Of a stretch of DNA of 64,000 nt, positions 61,901 through 64,000 are shown piece after piece. The DNA comes from RHLJ01 sp048058975 (GTDB taxonomy: Bacteria; Bacteroidota; Rhodothermia; Balneolales; Balneolaceae), in the NCBI GenBank assembly GCA_048058975.1, contig JBLLNP010000001.1, positions 124,001 through 188,000 of the forward strand. Direction: 5' to 3'. Under the pieces are notes generated by a model, which saw only the letters and a program-made list of their open reading frames with translations, was not told the origin of the DNA and made no database searches. The translations under genes and the position numbers were made by a program. Position 1 is the stretch's first letter. Every line of letters begins with the position of its first letter.

Positions 61901-64000
61901 CAAGGGCAGTAAAATCCTGGTAAGCCTCGAAACGGGTTCAAAAATTTTAAAAACCGCGTGGATAGATGGACAGGAGGACGAGACAACATTCAGTTTTTAT
62001 GCTGATGCTTCTATGAGCCCGACTATTTATGCGCATGTAATGCACATCCAGCAACACGCTCAGAAAGAAAATGATCTCCCAATCAGAATGTATGGCGTGA
62101 TTCCAATTAATATTGAAGATCCGTTCACAAAATTAAATCCACAGATTGAAACACAGGCAGAGTTTAAACCGGAAACCAATACCACAATTAATATCAGTGA
62201 AGAAAACGGCAGGGAATTGACTTATACCATAGCTATGGTGGACGAAGGCTTGCTGGATCTAACGAACTTTAAGACTCCACAGCCCCACGATGTGTTTTAT
62301 GCACGTGAAGCCCTGGGTGTAAAAACCTGGGATATGTTCGAGTTTGTAACAAGCGGCTTCTCAGGAAATATCTCACGAATTCTTTCTGTGGGAGGTGATG
62401 GTTCAGAACAGGCATTAGATCCATTGAATGAAGCAAACCGTTTTAAGCCAATGGTACGCTTTGAAGGTCCGTTTTATTTGAAAGCCGGAGAAACCAACCA
62501 GCATACTATTTCAATTCCAAATTATGTGGGATCAGTGCGGACAATGGTGATTGCGGGTCAGGATGGAGCTTATGGTCAAACAGAAAAAACTACGCCTGTA
62601 CGCAAGCCGGTTATGGTGCTGGCAACTTTACCAAGGGTGCTGGGTCCTGCCGAAACCGTGCATGTTCCTGTAAGCGTATTTGCGATGAAAGACGATATAC
62701 GAAACGTGAATGTTCGGATAGAAGCCAGCGATATTTTTGAAATCCAGGGCGATGCTTCAGCTACTATTCGATTTGAAGAGCCGGGTGACCAACTCATAAA
62801 TTTCAAACTCAAAACAAAATCAGAAATTGGTGTTGGAACAGTTCGGGTAGAAGTGAAAAGCGTGGGTGAAACTGCCTACCACGAAATTGAGCTCGCCGTA
62901 CGGAATCCAAACACTCCTTTTACAGATATTAAGAGTGAGGTTTTGGAAGAAGATGAAACCTGGTCAGTTAGTTTCAATCCTCAGGGGATGATCGGTACCA
63001 ACTCCGCCATGCTGGAAGTTTCCCGGATTCCACCTATCGATTTTGGACGAAGGCTGGACTACCTGCTGCGCTATCCACATGGATGCATCGAACAAACTAC
63101 TTCTTCTGCCTTTCCACAGTTATTTCTGGCAAAAGTGATGGATGTTAGTGAAGCACAACAAGCACGAATTGAACAAAATATTGAAGCGGCGATTACCCGG
63201 ATTAGCAGATTTCTAACTCCCGGTGGCGGACTTAGTTACTGGTCGGGCTACGAAACTGCAAACACTTGGGCTACCAGCTACGCCTATCACTTTTTGCTGG
63301 AGGCGCAAAAGCTTGGCTATTACGTGCCTTCCAATTTAATGAATAGCATCAATCGGTTTCAAAGATCATACGCGAGAAACTGGAGTAAAAGTGAGTATCG
63401 AAGATCAGATCTTACTCAGGCGTATCGATTATACACACTCGCTTTAGCTAATACACCTGAACTTGGAGCTATGAACAGATTCCGCGAACGCTCTGATTTA
63501 TCACCCCAGGCAAAATGGAGGCTGGCGGCCGCGTATGTTTTGACAGGACAACCTGAGGCAGCGAATGATATTGTTTCAGGAGTTTCTGTAAACGTACCTG
63601 AATACCGGGAACTTTCCGGTAATTTTGGTTCAGCGGTTCGGGATCAGGCGATGATCCTGGAAACAATGGCGTTACTAGGCAGAGGCGAAGAGGCTGCGTT
63701 GTTGGCAAGAGAGCTTTCCACGGAGCTAAGCTCAAAGCGTTGGTTAAGCACACAAACAACCGCGTATTCTTTAATCGCGATCACCAAGTTTCTTGATGAA
63801 TTTAATGCCACGAGCGAGATGATTGCTTCATTTACGTTGAATGGCGAAAGAGATGGTGCAATACGAACATCCGCGTTTATAAGTCAGATTCCTCTGAATA
63901 TGGATGAGTACTCTGAGAACGAACTGGTTTTGGAAAATAAATCTGAGGGAACCTTATTTGCCCGGTTAGTTTTGCAAGGAACACCATTGATTGGTGATAA
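58908..64000 (+). CDS. Alpha-2-macroglobulin-like lipoprotein, 3' end missing
   Basis: An open frame of 1,697 codons runs from the ATG at 58908 off the window edge. It has a lipoprotein signal (LITFFSC, Cys19), then MG domains beginning with VSLSG, GETQWVNDRTVLFKPS and an MG2-type region. The bait and A2M regions follow (GFLYGERGVWRPGDTLFV, and YTIAMVDEGLLDLTNF near residue 1105), and the thioester motif Cys1393-I-E-Q is in YPHGCIEQTTS (63084-63095). Bacterial macroglobulins trap proteases in the periplasm and often work with a PBP1c gene, which could lie just beyond the window. I expect 150 to 250 more residues. Confidence 0.92.
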   Translation, partial: MLRTINLSYLFLLITFFSCAKPDTSGFSVPIDFEEYVSGHTSGEISKFDEIAVSLSGNQSPKIKPTDGLFEFDPAVKGETQWVNDRTVLFKPSSPLKSDKEYTVRFNLGKILELDEQKETFVFNFSTVRQDMEVEFSGIEPLPGNRNQQKIEGVVYTADRASLEDLKRTITAEQGGDKLSFSWSQLGSGKEHKFQISGIERKERASVVTVRWNGSPIGAEAKGEREIEVLAKGAFELLETRVFRDQNPRIELTFSDPLDVSQNLNGLVTLERSAELNFIVNENKLTINPRTRRNEPEILIINEAIRSASGNRLGVTHRREVRFSQPQPAVSFLGKGVIIPRSDDLLIPFKAVSLGAVDVQVTRIFENNVGQFLQEQNLGGVNQWNIRRVGRPVFGGVIPLSTLGNLDPGTWNNYALDLSKLIEPEPGAIYMVEIGFRAHQAVYPCEAGNTIVSEQITNREWKLSAEEEEAYWNNFGGYYYPRNYNWRDRDNPCSVSYYSGNRRVQKNVLASDLGLIAKKGENEEVHFFVTDLRTAQPKTGVSVSVFDFQQQQIAESQTGADGKTILSIDRSPYYAIADFENQKGYLRLDDGTALSVSDFDVSGATVQKGVKGFLYGERGVWRPGDTLFVSLILEDENDVLPEDHPVTFELRDPSGQLIDRETFTTSLNGFYVYRVKTEKQAPTGNWRLTARVGGLSFNKTLKIESVKPNRLKVEVDFKEDYITANTRKLEATLSSQWLHGASAKKLKADVEMSLTASEPVFKDFPGFSFSDESVSFTGTPEQIFEGTLNASGKREFNHQFGAFDRGPGRLKVNLNLRVFEPSGSFSVGRAATYYYPFKTLVGLKAPEAEDNRYGNWLSRREAHAFKVVSVDEEGTPVGFKDLEYEVYRIGWRWWWERGSENISSFFERREVRKVLNGEITTRSDGTNELNLSLPQGEDGGRYLIRIVDPKGRHSASQVVYFSWWGSAGTSVSPARLTFNSDKETYNADEEVKLNIPSSKGSKILVSLETGSKILKTAWIDGQEDETTFSFYADASMSPTIYAHVMHIQQHAQKENDLPIRMYGVIPINIEDPFTKLNPQIETQAEFKPETNTTINISEENGRELTYTIAMVDEGLLDLTNFKTPQPHDVFYAREALGVKTWDMFEFVTSGFSGNISRILSVGGDGSEQALDPLNEANRFKPMVRFEGPFYLKAGETNQHTISIPNYVGSVRTMVIAGQDGAYGQTEKTTPVRKPVMVLATLPRVLGPAETVHVPVSVFAMKDDIRNVNVRIEASDIFEIQGDASATIRFEEPGDQLINFKLKTKSEIGVGTVRVEVKSVGETAYHEIELAVRNPNTPFTDIKSEVLEEDETWSVSFNPQGMIGTNSAMLEVSRIPPIDFGRRLDYLLRYPHGCIEQTTSSAFPQLFLAKVMDVSEAQQARIEQNIEAAITRISRFLTPGGGLSYWSGYETANTWATSYAYHFLLEAQKLGYYVPSNLMNSINRFQRSYARNWSKSEYRRSDLTQAYRLYTLALANTPELGAMNRFRERSDLSPQAKWRLAAAYVLTGQPEAANDIVSGVSVNVPEYRELSGNFGSAVRDQAMILETMALLGRGEEAALLARELSTELSSKRWLSTQTTAYSLIAITKFLDEFNATSEMIASFTLNGERDGAIRTSAFISQIPLNMDEYSENELVLENKSEGTLFARLVLQGTPLIGD

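Overview
The window looks like a chromosomal segment from a free-living, probably marine, member of the Bacteroidota/Rhodothermota/Balneolota group; Balneolota is my best guess. Evidence for this: secreted proteins end in type IX secretion (T9SS) sorting domains, there is a PorV/PorQ-like barrel and a TonB receptor with an N-terminal carboxypeptidase-regulatory domain, folP sits next to cdaA, DUF349 and DUF3822 proteins are present, and the tRNA promoter has the TTTG-N19-TAnnTTTG form. The coding regions are of moderate to low GC, and TTG and GTG starts are common. There is no prophage, insertion sequence, rRNA or CRISPR array.

Layout. At 1-60 is the start of an AbrB/MazE-type antitoxin. 116-3873 holds the fatty acid beta-oxidation pair fadJ/fadI, split by a palindrome-rich spacer. 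4101-4216 is a tRNA-Val with its own promoter and terminator. 4689-6912 is an ergothioneine pair (egtB, egtD). 7048-11292 carries plsC, an exported protein, yraN, a GbsR regulator and a GH5-CBM6 lipoprotein. 11807-13335 is a SulP anion transporter broken by a one-base frameshift, followed by pdxH.

13928-17322 is the most interesting part: a tight four-gene, A+T-rich operon between pdxH and an aspartate aminotransferase gene. It encodes a PD-(D/E)XK nuclease-like protein, a small protein starting MGTS like QatB, a QueC-like ATPase like QatC/Cap9, and an unknown protein. It resembles a Qat-type antiphage unit, but no QatA ATPase or QatD nuclease is present, so it may be an undescribed relative that uses deazaguanine protein conjugation.

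17383-21986 is mostly housekeeping (aminotransferase, FkbM methyltransferase, coaD, rsmD, DUF3822, pseudopilin-like protein). 22156-31168 holds a MATE transporter, a SixA-like phosphatase, a catalytically dead S46 peptidase relative, CsbD, MscS, a DUF349 protein and an MBL-fold hydrolase. 31256-32549 is an arsenosugar-type glycosyltransferase pair. 32641-46045 is a seven-gene envelope and secretion block (T9SS cargo, lipoproteins, TonB receptor, PorV-like barrel, NPP-type phosphodiesterase). 46194-52874 carries ferredoxin, folP, the c-di-AMP synthase cdaA, methylmalonyl-CoA mutase, meaB and an acyl-CoA dehydrogenase. Together with fadIJ these indicate use of fatty acids and of propionyl/branched-chain acyl-CoA. 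52911-58730 is a signalling stretch (FGE-fold lipoprotein, Cys-less LOV-like PAS protein, sufE, hybrid histidine kinase, DGPF protein with an ECF42-type sigma factor). From 58908 to the end runs an alpha-2-macroglobulin-like lipoprotein with an intact thioester motif, cut by the window edge.
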